A DNA stretch of 64,000 nt from Betaproteobacteria bacterium (GCA_016208415.1 JACQYB010000081.1:1-64000), one strand, 5' to 3'. Shown: positions 33,234 through 43,099, counted from the first letter of the stretch. Translations and numbers: made by a program. The notes: generated from the letters alone by a model not told the origin.

Positions 33234-34681
33234 ACCCTCCGGCCCGCCTGCCCACCGTGCTCGTCATCGACGACGAGTTGCGATCCCAGGAGGCGCTGCG
33301 CCGCACCCTGGAGGAGGATTTCGAAGTGTTCTGCGCCTCGGGGGCCGAGGACGCCCAGGCCGTCATGGAGCGGGAGTGGATCCAGATCGTGCTGTGCGAC
33401 CAGCGCATGCCCGGCACCTCGGGGGTGCAGTTCCTCAAGCGCGTGCGCGAGCACTGGCCCGACGCCGTGCGCATCATCCTTTCCGGCTACACGGAATCCG
33501 AGGACATCATCGCCGGCATCAACGACGCCGGCATCTACCAGTACATCCTCAAGCCCTGGCAGCCCGGGCAACTGCTGCTCACCCTGCGCGCCGCCGCCGA
33601 GCTGCACCGGCTGCAGGCGGAGAACCAGCGCCTGGCCCTGGAGGCGCGCGCCAGCGCGCCGGTGCTGCGCAAGCGGGTGGAGGGGCGGCGCGAGGCCGCA
33701 CGGCGCCGTGGCAGCCCGGACAACCTGGCCCGCGCCCCGGACTCGCCCATGAACGCCCTGCTGGCGGTTGTGGACAAGGTGGCGCCCTACGACATGTCCA
33801 TCCTGCTCACCGGCGAGTCGGGCACCGGCAAGGAGTTGCTGGCCCGCGCCCTGCACTACCGCAGCGCCCGCGCCGATTGCGCCTTCGTGGTGGAAAACTG
33901 CGGCGCCGTGCCCGACCAGTTGCTGGAATCGGAGTTGTTCGGCCACAAGCGCGGCTCTTTCACCGGCGCCTACGAGGACCGGGTGGGGCTGTTCCAGCAG
34001 GCCGACGGAGGCACCATCTTCCTGGATGAGATCGGCGAGACCTCGCCGGCCTTCCAGGTCAAGCTGCTGCGCGCCCTGCAGGAAGGCGAGGTGCGCCCGG
34101 TGGGCGCCGCCCGTCCCCAGGCGGTGGACGCGCGGGTGCTGGCGGCCACCAACCGCGACCTGGAGCAGGAGGTGCGCGAGGGCCGCTTCCGCGAGGACCT
34201 CTACTACCGCCTGGCGGCCTTCACCCTGCACGTGCCGCCGCTGCGCGAGCGGCCCATGGACATCGCGCCCATCGCCGAGCGCTTCCTGGAGCGCGCCAGC
34301 GCGGCCATCGGCCGGCAGGTGAAGCCACTGCCGCGCTCCGTGCTGGACTGCCTGGTGGCCTGGCGCTGGCCGGGCAACGTGCGCGAACTGCACAACGAGG
34401 TGCTGCGCATGCTGGCGCTGTCCGACGGCCCCGAGCTGTCCGCGGCCCACCTCAGCCCGCGGGTGCTGCGCGCCGCGCGCGAGGACGAGGAGGCGCCGCT
34501 GTTGCTGCTGGCCGGCCTGGACGGCGACCTCAAGACGCGGCTGGAAGGCCTTGAGGCGCGCATCCTCAAGGAAGCCCTGGAGCGCCACCGCTGGAACAAG
34601 ACCCGCGCCGCCGCCGAACTGGGGCTCTCAAGGGTGGGCCTGCGCAGCAAGCTGGCGCGCTACGGGATGGAGCGGGCATGA
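33230..34681 (+). CDS. hoxA: HoxA/HupR hydrogenase response regulator
   Basis: A 483-residue NtrC-type activator for hydrogenase promoters. Receiver domain: DD at 14-15, phospho-acceptor Asp57 (VLCDQRMPG) and Lys108 (YILKPW). The AAA+ domain has Walker A GESGTGKE (194-201) and LDEIGE. The sigma-54 contact loop reads GSFTGA instead of the usual GAFTGA. The C-terminus is a Fis-like HTH ([22 protein letters not shown]). In Ralstonia HoxA is active when not phosphorylated and is inactivated by HoxJ. It overlaps hoxB by four bases. Confidence 0.93.
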   Translation: MNPPARLPTVLVIDDELRSQEALRRTLEEDFEVFCASGAEDAQAVMEREWIQIVLCDQRMPGTSGVQFLKRVREHWPDAVRIILSGYTESEDIIAGINDAGIYQYILKPWQPGQLLLTLRAAAELHRLQAENQRLALEARASAPVLRKRVEGRREAARRRGSPDNLARAPDSPMNALLAVVDKVAPYDMSILLTGESGTGKELLARALHYRSARADCAFVVENCGAVPDQLLESELFGHKRGSFTGAYEDRVGLFQQADGGTIFLDEIGETSPAFQVKLLRALQEGEVRPVGAARPQAVDARVLAATNRDLEQEVREGRFREDLYYRLAAFTLHVPPLRERPMDIAPIAERFLERASAAIGRQVKPLPRSVLDCLVAWRWPGNVRELHNEVLRMLALSDGPELSAAHLSPRVLRAAREDEEAPLLLLAGLDGDLKTRLEGLEARILKEALERHRWNKTRAAAELGLSRVGLRSKLARYGMERA

Positions 34682-35673
34682 ACCTGCTGTGGCTGCAGTC
34701 CGGCGGCTGCGGTGGCTGTACGCTGTCGCTGCTGTGTTCCGATGCGCGCGACCTGTTCGGACTGCTGCGCGACGCGGGCATCGACGTGCTGTGGCATCCC
34801 AGCCTGTCCGAGGAGAGCGGCGCCGAGGCGCTGGAGGTGCTGGAAGCCTGCGTCGCCGGCGACATGCCGCTGGACATCCTGTGCGTGGAAGGCGCGATGC
34901 TGCGCGGCCCCCACGGCACGGGGCGCTTCCACGTGCTGTCGGGCACCGGCCGGCCGATGACGGCGTGGGTGGGCGATCTGGCTGCCCGCGCCCGCCACAC
35001 CGTGGCGGTGGGCTCCTGCGCCGCCTTCGGGGGCGTCACCTCCGCCGGCATCAACCCCACCGATGCCTGCGGCCTGCAGTACGAGGGTGCCGAGGCGGGC
35101 GGGCTGTTGGGCGAGGAATACCGCGACGGCGCCGGGCTGCTGGTGATCAACGTGGCCGGCTGCCCCACCCATCCCGGCTGCGTGGTGGAGATGCTGCTGT
35201 CGCTGGCCCTGGGCAGCCTCCAGGCCGACGATCTGGACGCCCTGGGCCGGCCGCGATTCTACGCCGACCAGCTCGTCCATCACGGCTGCGCCCGCAACGA
35301 GTTCTACGAGTACAAGGCCAGCGCCGGGAAGCCCTCCGACCTGGGCTGCCTGATGGAGCACCTGGGCTGCAAGGGCACCCAGGCCCATGCCGACTGCAAC
35401 CTGCGGCCGTGGAACGGCGGCGGTTCCTGCACCCGCGGCGGCTATGCCTGCATCAGTTGCACCGAGCCGGGCTTCGAGGAGCCGGGCCACCCCTTCGCCC
35501 GCACGCCCAAGGTGGCGGGCATCCCCATCGGCCTGCCCACGGACATGCCCAAGGCCTGGTTCGTGGCGCTGGCGGCGCTGTCCAAGTCCGCGACGCCGCG
35601 GCGGGTGCGCGACAACGCCGTGGCCGACCACGCCGTGGTGACGCCGGCCATCCGCAAGACGGGGTTGAAGTGA
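34678..35673 (+). CDS. hoxB: H2-sensing hydrogenase small subunit HoxB/HupU
   Basis: A 331-residue small subunit of a regulatory [NiFe]-hydrogenase. It starts directly with [19 protein letters not shown] and has no Tat signal or membrane anchor, as expected for a cytoplasmic sensor. Fe-S ligand segments are visible: SGGCGGCT, AVGSCAAFGG, NVAGCPTHPGC, HHGCARNEFYEY and CLMEHLGCKG with GYACISCTEPGF. It forms a dimer with HoxC and reports H2 to the regulatory system rather than supplying energy. It is followed by hoxC after one base. Confidence 0.95.
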   Translation: MNLLWLQSGGCGGCTLSLLCSDARDLFGLLRDAGIDVLWHPSLSEESGAEALEVLEACVAGDMPLDILCVEGAMLRGPHGTGRFHVLSGTGRPMTAWVGDLAARARHTVAVGSCAAFGGVTSAGINPTDACGLQYEGAEAGGLLGEEYRDGAGLLVINVAGCPTHPGCVVEMLLSLALGSLQADDLDALGRPRFYADQLVHHGCARNEFYEYKASAGKPSDLGCLMEHLGCKGTQAHADCNLRPWNGGGSCTRGGYACISCTEPGFEEPGHPFARTPKVAGIPIGLPTDMPKAWFVALAALSKSATPRRVRDNAVADHAVVTPAIRKTGLK

Positions 35674-35674
35674 C

Positions 35675-37192
35675 GTGCGCCTGACCGTCGGCCCCTTCAA
35701 CCGCGTCGAGGGTGACCTGGAGGTGAGCCTCGAACTGGCCGAAGGACGGGTCGCCGAGGCCTGGGTGGCCTCGCCGCTGTACCGCGGCTTCGAGCAGATC
35801 CTGCGGGGCAAGGACCCCTTCGACGCGCTGGTGTTCGTGCCGCGCATCTGCGGCATCTGCTCCGTGTCGCAGTCTGCCGCGGCGGCCGCGGCGCTGCGCG
35901 CCGCCATGGGGCTGGCGGTGCCGCCCAACGGCGCGCGCGCCGCCAACCTGCTGCTGGCCTGCGAAAACCTGGCCGACCACCTCACCCATTTCTACCTTTT
36001 CTTCATGCCGGACTTCGCCCGCGCCGCCTATGCCGGGCGGCCGTGGTTCGAGCGCGCCGCGGCGCGCTTCCGCGCGGCGGTGGGCGCGGCGCCGCCCCGT
36101 CTGCCGGGCGGGGAACGCGGCGCCGCCGCGGCGCAGATGCTGCCGGCGCGGGCCGTCTTCATGCGCCTGGCCGGGCTGCTGGGCGGCAAGTGGCCCCACA
36201 CCCTGAGTCTGCAGCCGGGCGGCTCGGCCCGGGCGGTGACGGCGGCGGAAAAGCTGCGCATCCATGCGCTGCTGCGGGAGTTCCGCGCCTGGCTGGAGGC
36301 CAGCCTGTTCGGCGACACCCTGGAGGCCTTCGCCGCGCTCGACGGCAGCGCGGCCCTGTGGGCCTGGGCGGACGAAAGACGGGGCGGCGACCTGCGGCTG
36401 TTCCTGGAGATCGCCCGCGATCTCGAACTGGAGCGCCTGGGCCGTGCCGGCGGCCTGTTCATGAGCGTGGGCGCCTACGCCGCAGGATGCGATGGCGGCG
36501 CACGAGGCGGGCGTGCGCCGCCGGGGGGTGGCCACCTGTTTGCGCCCGGCGTGTGGTCCGCCGCCGACGGCGCGGTGCGGCCTTTCGATCCCGCCGACGT
36601 GACGGAAGACATCAGCCACGCCTGGCTGGACGGCCCATCGTCGCCGGCCCCGCCCTTCGACGGCCACACCCTGCCCGCGGCCCGCAAGGAGGGCGCCTAC
36701 ACCTGGTGCAAGGCGCCGCGCTGGCAGGGGCGCGTGGTGGAATGCGGCGCCCTGGCGCGGCAGGCGGTGGCGGGCCATCCCCTGGCGCGGGATCTGGTGG
36801 CCGGCGGCGCCGGCAGCGTGCTGGCACGGGTGGTGGCGCGGTTGCTGGAAATCGCCCGGGTGCTGCCGGAGATGGAACGCTGGGCACGTGCGCTGGTGCC
36901 CGGCGAGCCCTTCTGCAGCCACGGCGCAATGCCCGACGAGGCCCGCGGCGTCGGCCTGGTGGAAGCCGCCCGTGGCGCGCTGGGCCACTGGCTGGTGGTG
37001 CGCGACGGGCGTATCGCCAACTACCAGGTGGTGGCGCCCACCACCTGGAACTTCTCCCCCCGCGACGCCGCCGGCACCGCCGGCGCCCTGGAGCAGGCGC
37101 TGGCGGGCACCCCCGCCGCCGGCGCCGGCGCCCCGGCGGTGCAGCACGTGGTGCGCTCCTTCGATCCGTGCATGGTGTGTACCGTGCACTGA
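35675..37192 (+). CDS. hoxC: H2-sensing hydrogenase large subunit HoxC/HupV
   Basis: A 505-residue large subunit of the regulatory hydrogenase. Nickel motifs are RICGIC (near residue 62) and DPCMVCTVH at the very end. The chain stops right at that histidine, with no cleavable extension, the hallmark of sensor hydrogenases that skip the endopeptidase step. The GTG start at 35675 begins MRLTVGPFNRVEGDLEV. Compared with HybC it is shorter by about 65 residues. The usual next gene, the hoxJ kinase, is missing: a 440-base spacer and a chemoreceptor follow instead. Confidence 0.95.
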   Translation: MRLTVGPFNRVEGDLEVSLELAEGRVAEAWVASPLYRGFEQILRGKDPFDALVFVPRICGICSVSQSAAAAAALRAAMGLAVPPNGARAANLLLACENLADHLTHFYLFFMPDFARAAYAGRPWFERAAARFRAAVGAAPPRLPGGERGAAAAQMLPARAVFMRLAGLLGGKWPHTLSLQPGGSARAVTAAEKLRIHALLREFRAWLEASLFGDTLEAFAALDGSAALWAWADERRGGDLRLFLEIARDLELERLGRAGGLFMSVGAYAAGCDGGARGGRAPPGGGHLFAPGVWSAADGAVRPFDPADVTEDISHAWLDGPSSPAPPFDGHTLPAARKEGAYTWCKAPRWQGRVVECGALARQAVAGHPLARDLVAGGAGSVLARVVARLLEIARVLPEMERWARALVPGEPFCSHGAMPDEARGVGLVEAARGALGHWLVVRDGRIANYQVVAPTTWNFSPRDAAGTAGALEQALAGTPAAGAGAPAVQHVVRSFDPCMVCTVH

Positions 37193-37630
37193 GGTTGCGA
37201 GACTGCCGGATCGCGCGACGGCCGATGACGGGATCGGCAGGGAACAAGCCGCTACGCCATGTCCCAAAGCGTTCGGATCGGCACGGCGAACAGGCGTTCG
37301 CCGAAAGCCACCGTCGTCTCTCCGTCATAGAGCACCACGTCCGCCGATGGCAGCCTGCCGGGCGATGGCCTGATCCGCCGGCAATCCCTTTGGCATTCCG
37401 CCGCCCTCGGCCTGGAGGGCGCCCTGGCCCTCTACTCCGTGCAGCCGCACGAGGCGCCGGCGCTGGTGGCCTACATCCGCACGCCCGGGGGGCTGCGGGA
37501 ACCGGACTGACCATTGCGGCACGCCGGCCTCAAGTCAGTCGCCACTTCGCCGATAAACCGCTCAATCACGGGTTTCGATCTGTGCGGGCCGTTGTGCGGC
37601 CGCGGCGGATCCAGAACAGGGAGCGAGGCG
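37193..37630. other. Spacer where hoxJ would be expected
   Basis: No convincing gene. A plus-strand frame at 37259-37510 starts MSQSVRIGT but has a TAG at 37328 and then reads on to a stop at 37508-37510. On the minus strand, 37256-37340 reads VVLYDGETTVAFGERLFAVP, faintly PRC-barrel-like, with no start. These could be remnants, but neither matches a histidine kinase. Confidence 0.5.
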
Positions 37631-39250
37631 GTGAAGCGTATTTCCGACATGAAGGTGTGGCTGCGGCTGACGCTGGCCATCTGGCTGATGCTGGTGGTGG
37701 CGTGGAGCGGCTTCGTGCTGTGGGAGGCCAAGGTCAACCGCGACACGGCCGTCGCCCAGGCGCAGGATTTCGCCTCCAGCATGCACGAGGCCACCATGGC
37801 CGGCCTGACGGGGATGATGATCACCGGCACCGTCGGCAGCCGGGAAGTGTTCCTGGACCAGATCAAGCAGTTGTCCATCATCCGCGACCTCAAGGTCATT
37901 CGTGGCGATGCGGTGTCGAAACAGTTCGGTCCCGGCAAGGTGGCCGACGGGCTGTCCGACGAGATCGAGCGCACTGTCCTGGCCAGCGGGCGGGAGTACA
38001 GCGCCATCGCCAGCGACGACAAGGGCGAGTTCCTGCGCGTGGTGCGTCCGGCCACCGCCAGCAAGTCCTACCTGGGCAAGGATTGCCTGGGCTGCCACCA
38101 GGTGGCCGAGGGCGCCGCCCTGGGTGTGGTGAGCATGAAGATCTCGCTCGACAAGGTCAATGCCGCCACCGCCACCCAGCGCCTGCACAGCTTCGCCCTG
38201 GCCGTGGCGTTGAGCGTGCCGGTGATCCTGTTCATCTACCTGTTCGTGCGCCATTTCGTCACCACGCCCCTGGACCAGGTGACCGGCGGCCTGCGCGACA
38301 TCGCCCAGGGCGAGGGCGACCTGACGCGCCGCTTGGACGTTTCGGGCCGCGACGAGATCGGCGCCGTGGCGGCGGTGTTCAACGACATGATGGGCCGCTT
38401 CGGCGCTCTGGTGCGCCACATCGGCGAGTCGGCGGCCCAGGTGTCCGCGGCCGCGCGGGGGCAGGCGTCCAGCGCCGCGCGCGTGGCCGGAGGGTCGCAG
38501 GCCCAGGCCGAGCGCTCCGCAGCGGCGGCCTCCGTGGTGGAGCAGATGGTGGGGCACATCGCGTCCGTCGCCGCCAGTGCCGATCAGGTGCGCAACCAGT
38601 CGCGGGAGAGCCTCAAGCGCTCTGAGGAAGGCGGCACCTGCGTGTCGCGTCTCATCGGCAACGTGGAGCAGGTGGAGGGCACCGTGCGCCAGATGGCCGA
38701 GACGGTGAAGGAGTTCGTGCGCAGCACCGCCACCATCGCCGCCATGACCCAGGAGGTGCGCGAGATCGCCGACCAGACCAACCTGCTGGCGCTCAATGCC
38801 GCCATCGAGGCCGCCCGTGCCGGCGAGCAGGGGCGCGGTTCCGCCGTGGTGGCGGACGAGGTGCGCAAGCTGGCGGAGAAGTCGGCGCGCTCGGCCAACG
38901 AGATCAACACCATCACCGAGGCGCTGTCGGCCCAGTCCGACGCCGTGCATCGGGCCATCCACGAGGGCCTGGGGCATCTGGCCGCCAGCCGGCAGTCCGT
39001 GGGCACGGTGTCCGAGGTGCTGGCCGGCGCCGCCAGTTCGGTGCAGCAGGTGGGGCGCGGCCTGGACGCCATCGCCGCAGCCACCGGCGAGCAGCAGCGC
39101 ATGAGCGCCGAGGTGGCGTCCAACATCGAGGCCATCGCCCAGATGGCCCGCCACAACGGCGAGGCGGTGGAAACCGCCACCCGCGACGCGCGCCGGCTCG
39201 AAAGCCTGGCCGAAGCCCTGCAGGGGGCGGTGGGGCGGTTCAGGGTCTGA
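37631..39250 (+). CDS. Methyl-accepting chemoreceptor with a c-haem site
   Basis: A 539-residue chemoreceptor. GTG at 37631 follows a GGGAGCGAGG site. Order: TM1 (about 10-32), periplasmic sensor with CLGCH (Cys152, Cys155, His156), the c-type haem motif, then TM2 (about 185-207, [19 protein letters not shown]), HAMP (about 208-265) and the signalling domain with the hairpin tip [26 protein letters not shown]. The haem suggests sensing of redox state, O2, NO or a similar ligand. It lies beside the H2 sensor genes, so tactic behaviour toward electron donors or acceptors is plausible but inferred. Confidence 0.92.
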   Translation: MKRISDMKVWLRLTLAIWLMLVVAWSGFVLWEAKVNRDTAVAQAQDFASSMHEATMAGLTGMMITGTVGSREVFLDQIKQLSIIRDLKVIRGDAVSKQFGPGKVADGLSDEIERTVLASGREYSAIASDDKGEFLRVVRPATASKSYLGKDCLGCHQVAEGAALGVVSMKISLDKVNAATATQRLHSFALAVALSVPVILFIYLFVRHFVTTPLDQVTGGLRDIAQGEGDLTRRLDVSGRDEIGAVAAVFNDMMGRFGALVRHIGESAAQVSAAARGQASSAARVAGGSQAQAERSAAAASVVEQMVGHIASVAASADQVRNQSRESLKRSEEGGTCVSRLIGNVEQVEGTVRQMAETVKEFVRSTATIAAMTQEVREIADQTNLLALNAAIEAARAGEQGRGSAVVADEVRKLAEKSARSANEINTITEALSAQSDAVHRAIHEGLGHLAASRQSVGTVSEVLAGAASSVQQVGRGLDAIAAATGEQQRMSAEVASNIEAIAQMARHNGEAVETATRDARRLESLAEALQGAVGRFRV

Positions 39251-39253
39251 CGA

Positions 39254-40548
39254 TCAACCCCGGCCGCGGGTCGCGGCCTCCAGCAGTGCATCTTCGAGCG
39301 GCTTCGCCCAGGCAGGGGCGTTTGCGCGTCTTTCCCTCGCCTCGCGGATGAGGCGCAGGTTGCGCGCCGTGGCCTGTGCTTCCCAGTCCTCGCGCAGTGC
39401 GGTTGCGGCGGCCGAGCAGGCGGCCCGGGCCTCGATCTCGTCGCGGCGCAGCACCGCCAGCTCCAGCAGCGTGGCGTGGTCCCAGTAGTCCGGCGTGGTG
39501 CCGGCCAGGCGCCGCCGCACGCAATAGGTGACCACCGGCAGCAGTTCCCTGCGGCGCGGGTCCGGCGGCTCGCGCAGTTCCATGAGCGTGACCGCGTTGA
39601 TGCCCGGGTAGGCGTCGCGCCAGTCGGCCTCGAAGCCCTGCAGGTAGGCGTCGATGGCGCGCTCCAGCCAGCGCCCGGCATCGGCTTCGCCGGCGGCTGC
39701 CTCCCAGCGATCCTTGTATACCCGGCCGAGCAGGCCGTTGGTCTCGCTGCTGGGGCCGTACTCGGCGAGTAGCTCCTGCAGCACCGCTTCCGCCTCGTCG
39801 CGGCGGCCCAGCCTGTTCAGCGCAAAACCCAGTTGCTCCCGGACCATGCGGGCGCGTGCCAGCGGCGCGGCCATGTGCGCCACCAGATCCGCCATGGCCC
39901 GGGCGTCCCCCACAGCGCGCCAGGACAGCAGCAGGTCGATGGCCACGCCGGCCTCCAGGCGGGCGGGCTCGCCCAGTTCCGTGGCCACGTGTGCCAGCGC
40001 CTGCGGGCCGGCGTTGCGCGCCGCGGCGAGGCGCCGGCGGGCTTGCGCGTCGTAGCGGGCCTGGTCGCGGAAAACGTCGGTCTTGAGGCGCGCGATCTGC
40101 GCCGTCCGGGCGGGACGTGGGCCAGCCGCGCCGTCAGGCGCGCACGACACCGGGAGGCGTTGGCGGGACGCCCGTCTGCGCCGATGTCGCACGACAGGGT
40201 TTCGGCCAGGAAGCCGGGAAGGGCGAGCGCATCGGCTGAGCCGGCATGGACGCCCAGCAGCACCGTCGTGCCGGGCCGCAGTCCGCGGCGCAGGCCCAGG
40301 GCGTAGAACGTGGCGTCGTCGGCCCGGGAAATCTCGGCCACGACGACGTCGCACAGCATCAGGCTCTCGAACACCTCGCCCGTCATGGTGCCTGCGGCGC
40401 CCGTCCCCTCGGCATGCAAGGCCTCCATGCCCGCGAATTCCACGGCGGGACGGACGATTTCGTCGCGGAGCGCGTCGAAATCCGCCTCGACCCCCGCGGG
40501 CAGCGTGCTGCGGCCGCGGGGCATGAGGATGAAACACAGGGGCGGCAT
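39254..40548 (-). pseudogene. DUF4071/TPR-like gene with a frameshift
   Basis: Two overlapping minus-strand frames make one protein. The first (from 40548, MPPLCFILMPRGRSTLPAGVEADF to about RLTARLAHVP) has the N-terminal fold of DUF4071 (MAP3K TRAFs-binding) proteins, with DVVVAEISRADDATFYALG. The second (AQIARLKTDVFRDQARYDAQ to the stop at 39254) continues with helical repeats (EQLGFALNRLGRRDEAEAVLQELL, GLLGRVYKDRWEAAAG). The switch is near 40105-40125 in a G/C-run, so a single-base indel has split the gene; it is either a real mutation or a sequencing error. Full length would be about 430 residues. Such proteins often accompany effector or defence genes, but none is adjacent. Confidence 0.75.
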
Positions 40549-40710
40549 GGCGGCACTCCAGCGGTGAGGGGTCCGGGCGGGATTCACGGCAAATATAGCC
40601 GATGGCGCGGGTCAGGTCGCAGGGCGCGACGCGCTCGGCGTAAACTCGGTCCCGGCGGCGAGCGCCGCCGCACCCCATGCGGAAACGCACTGGGGCGCGT
40701 GCTTTCCGCG

Positions 40711-40771
40711 TGTGGGAGCGGGCTTGCCCGCGATTGCGGCGGTTGATATCGCGGGCAAGCCCGCTCCCATA
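40711..40771. repeat. REP-like palindrome copy 3
   Basis: GTGGGAGCGGGCTTGCCCGCGA and TCGCGGGCAAGCCCGCTCCCAT surround the centre TTGCGGCGGTTGATA. It lies between the frameshifted DUF4071 gene and the PLP enzyme. Confidence 0.93.
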
Positions 40772-40812
40772 AGTGCCTCGTGCGCCGACATTGTGACCAA
40801 CCGGGAGCCCCC

Positions 40813-41973
40813 ATGGACCTCCAGTCCCTCGTCATCCACGGCGACGCCGCTGCCCACGACGACAGCGGCGTCGCGCCCGCCATCCACCCCAGTTCCACCT
40901 TTCGTGCCCGCGGCGCGGAAGAGTTCGCGGACATGGTCAGCGTGCCACGGCATGCGCGCTACTACGCCCGCTATGGCAACCCCACGGTGCAGCGCGCCGA
41001 GATGCTGCTGGCGCAACTGGAAGCGGCCCCCGCGGCGCTGCTGCTGGCCTCGGGCATGGGCGCCGTGTCCACCACGGTGCTGGCCCACGTACGCCAGGGT
41101 GACCACGTGGTGGCGCAGAGCAGCCACTACATGGGCACCACGCGCCTGCTCACCGACCTGCTCGCACGCTGGGGCGTGGCGGTGAGCCGGGTGGACCAGA
41201 CCGACACCGGCGCCTTTGCCGCCGCCGTCCGGCCCAACACCCGCCTGATCCTGGTGGAGACGCCCTCCAACCCCACCCTGGCCATCACCGACCTGGCGGG
41301 GGTGGCGGCGCTGGCGCGGGAGCGGGACATTACCACCGTGGCGGACAACACCTTCGCCACGCCGGTGAACTGCCGCCCGCGGGATTTCGGCATCGACCTG
41401 GTGGTGCACAGCGCCACCAAGTACCTCGGCGGACACAGCGACCTGGTGGCCGGCGTGGTGTGCGGCGAGGAGGCCGCGGTGGAGCGCATCTGGCAAGACT
41501 CCATCGTGCTCGGCGCCTGCTCCAACGCCTGGGACGCCTTCCTGCTGCTGCGCGGGCTGCGCACCCTGCCGCTGCGCGTGGAACGAGCCGGGGCCACGGC
41601 TTTGGCGCTGGCGCGCTTCCTGGAGGGCCACCCGGCGGTGGCGCGGGTGTATTACCCGGGGCTGGAGAGCCATCCCGGCCACGCGCTGGCCCGGGCGCAG
41701 ATGCGCGGCTTCGGCGGCGTGCTGGCCTTCGAGCCGAAGGGTGGCCACCGCGCCGCGCAGCAGTGTGTCAGCCGCCTGCAACTGGCGGCCAACGCCGTTA
41801 GCCTGGGGGGCGTGGAGACGCTGGCGGTGCATGTCGGCTCGGTGTGGGAGGGGTCGCTGGTGCCGGAACAGATCGAGCAAGCGGGGGTGTCGCCCGGACT
41901 GGTGCGGGTGGCGGTGGGGCTGGAGGCGGCCGCCGATCTGGTGGAGGACTTCGGGCGGGCGCTGGAGACGTGA
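40813..41973 (+). CDS. Cys/Met-metabolism PLP enzyme
   Basis: A 386-residue fold-type I transsulfuration enzyme (cystathionine gamma-synthase/gamma-lyase or O-succinylhomoserine sulfhydrylase group). ATG at 40813 has GGGAG upstream; an in-frame GTG at 40780 is less likely. Key segments: RYYARYGNPTVQRAEMLLAQLE, ASGMGAVSTTVL, VETPSNPTLAITDL, VADNTFATPVNCRP and the PLP-lysine motif VHSATKYLGGHSD. The choice between beta/gamma-lyase and sulfhydrylase cannot be made by eye. There is no operon partner. Confidence 0.9.
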   Translation: MDLQSLVIHGDAAAHDDSGVAPAIHPSSTFRARGAEEFADMVSVPRHARYYARYGNPTVQRAEMLLAQLEAAPAALLLASGMGAVSTTVLAHVRQGDHVVAQSSHYMGTTRLLTDLLARWGVAVSRVDQTDTGAFAAAVRPNTRLILVETPSNPTLAITDLAGVAALARERDITTVADNTFATPVNCRPRDFGIDLVVHSATKYLGGHSDLVAGVVCGEEAAVERIWQDSIVLGACSNAWDAFLLLRGLRTLPLRVERAGATALALARFLEGHPAVARVYYPGLESHPGHALARAQMRGFGGVLAFEPKGGHRAAQQCVSRLQLAANAVSLGGVETLAVHVGSVWEGSLVPEQIEQAGVSPGLVRVAVGLEAAADLVEDFGRALET

Positions 41974-42117
41974 GCAAGGCGGGTTGGTTTTCGCGCGTGA
42001 AATGTGGTGCCCACGGATTCGCGATCTGCCGACCTTGTCCGTGGGGCGGGCGGACGCTTTGCGGTGCCCGGGCCGGGGGGCGGGCCGGCGACGGAGCTCG
42101 CGATCGGCGCGGCTGCC

Positions 42118-42366
42118 TTACCGCATGGCCGCCCGCGCCGCCTCGGCCAGAAAACCCGAGCGCGTCTCGCCGTGGGCCTTGGCGTATTCGTCGATCTTTG
42201 CCAGCAAGCGGCGCGGCAAGGTGATGTTGATCTTCGCGGCGCGCCCCTCGAAGCGGGCCACATCCACCTCCACTGCCGCCCAGACGCCGTCGGCGAACTC
42301 GCGATTGGCGCGATGTTCGGCGATGGGGCGCGGCACCGGCACTTCCCCGCCCTCCTCGACGATGCC
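42118..42366 (-). pseudogene. Truncated HicB-type antitoxin
   Basis: The frame reads GIVEEGGEVPVPRPIAEHRA, then KINITLPRRLLAKIDEYAKA and TRSGFLAEAARAAM, the C-terminal half of a HicB antitoxin with its ribbon-helix-helix DNA-binding segment. An in-frame TGA just before GIVEEGG cuts off the N-terminal partial-RNase-H domain (about 50 residues), and no HicA toxin is next to it. A 74-residue product from a GTG at 42342 is possible and could still bind DNA. More likely it is a decaying remnant. Confidence 0.72.
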
Positions 42367-42575
42367 TCAGCAATTTCAAATCGGAGACACCCCGCGTCGC
42401 CTGGAATCCTTTGTCGCACATGGCTTCCAGCGATTTACCCCCTGGTTTAACCGGACAGTAGTGTTCTTGGCTGCAAGTAACGCCCTTGTTTCCTGCCAGC
42501 ATGATTCCCAGGTAGACGCCTCACCGTGCGCAGGGCTATGATTTTCCGGACAATCCAGCACAGGAGCCGCGTACC

Positions 42576-42812
42576 ATGGCGAGTGTCACCCTCACCCTGA
42601 GCACGGAGGAGAAGTCCCTGCTCGACCAGATCGCCGTCGCCAGACATCGCAGCGAGGAGGATCTGGCAACCGAAGCGCTGCGGGACTACCTGCGCTTCGA
42701 GGCCGAACAGATGACGCGAATCAGGGAAGGCATCATCGCCGCAGACGGCGGTGACTTCGCCACCGACGCGGAGGTCGAAGCCTTTTTCGGCCAGCATGCC
42801 GAGTCCCGATGA
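42576..42812 (+). CDS. CopG/ParD-type antitoxin
   Basis: A 78-residue ribbon-helix-helix antitoxin: MASVTLTLSTEEKSLLDQIAVARHRSEEDLATEALRDYL is the DNA-binding N-terminus, and the acidic C-terminal helix (GIIAADGGDFATDAEVEAFF) would wrap the toxin. GGAG lies nine bases before the ATG. It overlaps the parE-like gene by four bases (ATGA), the normal antitoxin-toxin order. It probably represses its own promoter. No frameshift is seen, unlike the broken genes around it. Confidence 0.9.
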   Translation: MASVTLTLSTEEKSLLDQIAVARHRSEEDLATEALRDYLRFEAEQMTRIREGIIAADGGDFATDAEVEAFFGQHAESR

Positions 42813-43099
42813 GTCCAGCCCGATGGACTCGCCCGGCGCTGCGGCATTTGCAGGAGATCGCGGACTACATCGCCCGGGACAATCCGCAAGCGGCGCGGCG
42901 CGTCGTCGGCTTCGTCCGTGAACAGGTCGGGGTGCTCAGCTCGCAGCCAGGTATTGGGAGACCGGGGCGGATCGATGGCACCCGCGAGTTGGTCGTGAGC
43001 CGTTTCCCCTACATCGTTGTGTACCGGACAAGCGTGCGGGGAATCGACGTCCTGGCGGTGATTCACACATCCCGGCGCTGGCCCGGGCAACTGCCGTAG
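42809..43099 (+). CDS. ParE/RelE-type toxin
   Basis: A 96-residue toxin of the RelE/ParE superfamily: WTRPALRHLQEIADYIARDNPQAARRVV, then GVLSSQPGIGRPGRIDGTRELVVSRFPYIVVYR and a C-terminal VLAVIHTSRRWPGQLP. The pattern E-L-V-V-x-x-F-P-Y-I-V-V-Y-R is typical. ParE-type members act on gyrase and RelE-type members on mRNA; sequence by eye leans to ParE because of the RHH antitoxin. The pair is intact and likely functional inside an otherwise decayed region. Confidence 0.92.
   Translation: MSPARWTRPALRHLQEIADYIARDNPQAARRVVGFVREQVGVLSSQPGIGRPGRIDGTRELVVSRFPYIVVYRTSVRGIDVLAVIHTSRRWPGQLP

Noticed and set aside
37331-37510. A short frame ending LYSVQPHEAPALVAYIRTPG as a gene
   Set aside because: It has no start codon after the TAG at 37328 and no recognisable family; recorded only as possible debris.
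40780-40812. Upstream GTG start for the PLP enzyme
   Set aside because: The ATG at 40813 has a GGGAG site and the family's typical start; the extension has no support.
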